DNA of 31,030 nucleotides from contig CAJTLV010000003.1 in the NCBI GenBank assembly GCA_910577435.1, positions 139,988 to 171,017 of the forward strand. The letters run 5' to 3'. A model generated the notes under the pieces. It had not been told where the DNA came from. It worked only from the letters and a program-made list of their open reading frames with translations, and searched no databases. Positions 30,448-31,030 of this stretch are shown here, piece by piece. This DNA comes from an uncultured Christensenella sp. GTDB lineage: Bacteria > Bacillota > Clostridia > Christensenellales > Pumilibacteraceae. Position numbers and translations under genes: made by a program. How positions within the stretch are numbered: position 1 is the stretch's first letter; each line of letters opens with the position of its first letter.

Positions 30448-30474
30448 AAAACCCCGTTTATAAAACGAGGTTTT
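30448..30474 (-). terminator. Intrinsic terminator downstream of 16S rRNA
   Basis: AAAACCCCGTTT (30448-30459) pairs with AAACGAGGTTTT (30463-30474) with one mismatch and a 3-nt loop. On the minus strand it is followed by TTTTTATTTTG. It lies about 80 bp beyond the 16S 3' end. The 30353-30554 gap otherwise holds only the small hairpin at 30531-30551 and no tRNA that I can see. Confidence 0.78.
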
Positions 30475-30530
30475 CAATCCACATATCCAAGTGATAGATT
30501 CAGCAAATCAATCGATCGAGAAAATTTTGT

Positions 30531-30551
30531 AACCGACTCTGATTGTCGGTT
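30531..30551 (-). other. Hairpin just after the 16S 3' end
   Basis: AACCGAC (30531-30537) and GTCGGTT (30545-30551) form a 7-bp stem, four or five bases past the mature 3' end. It may be part of precursor processing. Confidence 0.45.
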
Positions 30552-30554
30552 CCT

Positions 30555-31030
<476 letters not shown>

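Overview
The window reads as a chromosomal piece of an anaerobic Bacillota (Clostridia-like) bacterium. The evidence is strong AGGAGG-type ribosome binding sites matching the 16S 3' end, Firmicute protein families (ThiT, a BofA-like protein, an ArlRS/CssRS-type two-component pair, DUF2188, DUF3788, TfoX C-domain), a giant 2-hydroxyacyl-CoA dehydratase activase typical of anaerobes, and near-consensus sigma-70/SigA promoters. Base composition is roughly balanced, apart from an AT-rich stretch around 19.4-20.7 kb. I cannot place it below class from sequence reading alone.

Layout. 1-600: 5'-cut cytidylate kinase-like gene, convergent with a TetR-DUF2461 operon (690-1957) that has a clear palindromic operator over its own promoter. 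2189-7816: a 1433-residue activase and purA on the plus strand. 8060-12191: minus-strand operon fhs-glnS-SDR epimerase. 12311-16704: minus-strand metK-recD2-membrane protein. 16941-17852: membrane-anchored coiled-coil DUF2188 protein. 17996-19403: an accessory minus-strand cluster of XRE/membrane/zinc-ribbon regulator, a tiny ORF, DUF3788 and a TfoX C-domain protein. 19596-20753: an AT-rich module bounded by inverted repeats, carrying a lipoprotein with an InlB-type repeat. 20780-26745: proS, BofA-like, histidine kinase, response regulator, pyk and an unknown helical protein, all minus strand. 26836-28405: TPP riboswitch and an N-terminally extended ThiT thiamine transporter. 28484-29287: Cof-type HAD phosphatase. 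29379-30352: a GNAT acetyltransferase flanked by two 121-bp direct repeats. 30555-31030: the 3' part of a 16S rRNA gene on the minus strand, followed by its own terminator rather than by tRNAs or a 23S gene.

Most genes are housekeeping: purine synthesis, one-carbon activation, SAM synthesis, tRNA charging, glycolysis and thiamine uptake. At least five promoters have both hexamers perfect with exactly 17 bp between them. The points most worth a second look are the apparently unlinked 16S gene, the repeat-flanked GNAT gene with a leaderless-looking start, the five-helix extension on riboswitch-controlled ThiT, the inverted-repeat lipoprotein module, and the XRE/DUF3788/TfoX-C cluster. I did not find a clear CRISPR array, phage module or transposase.
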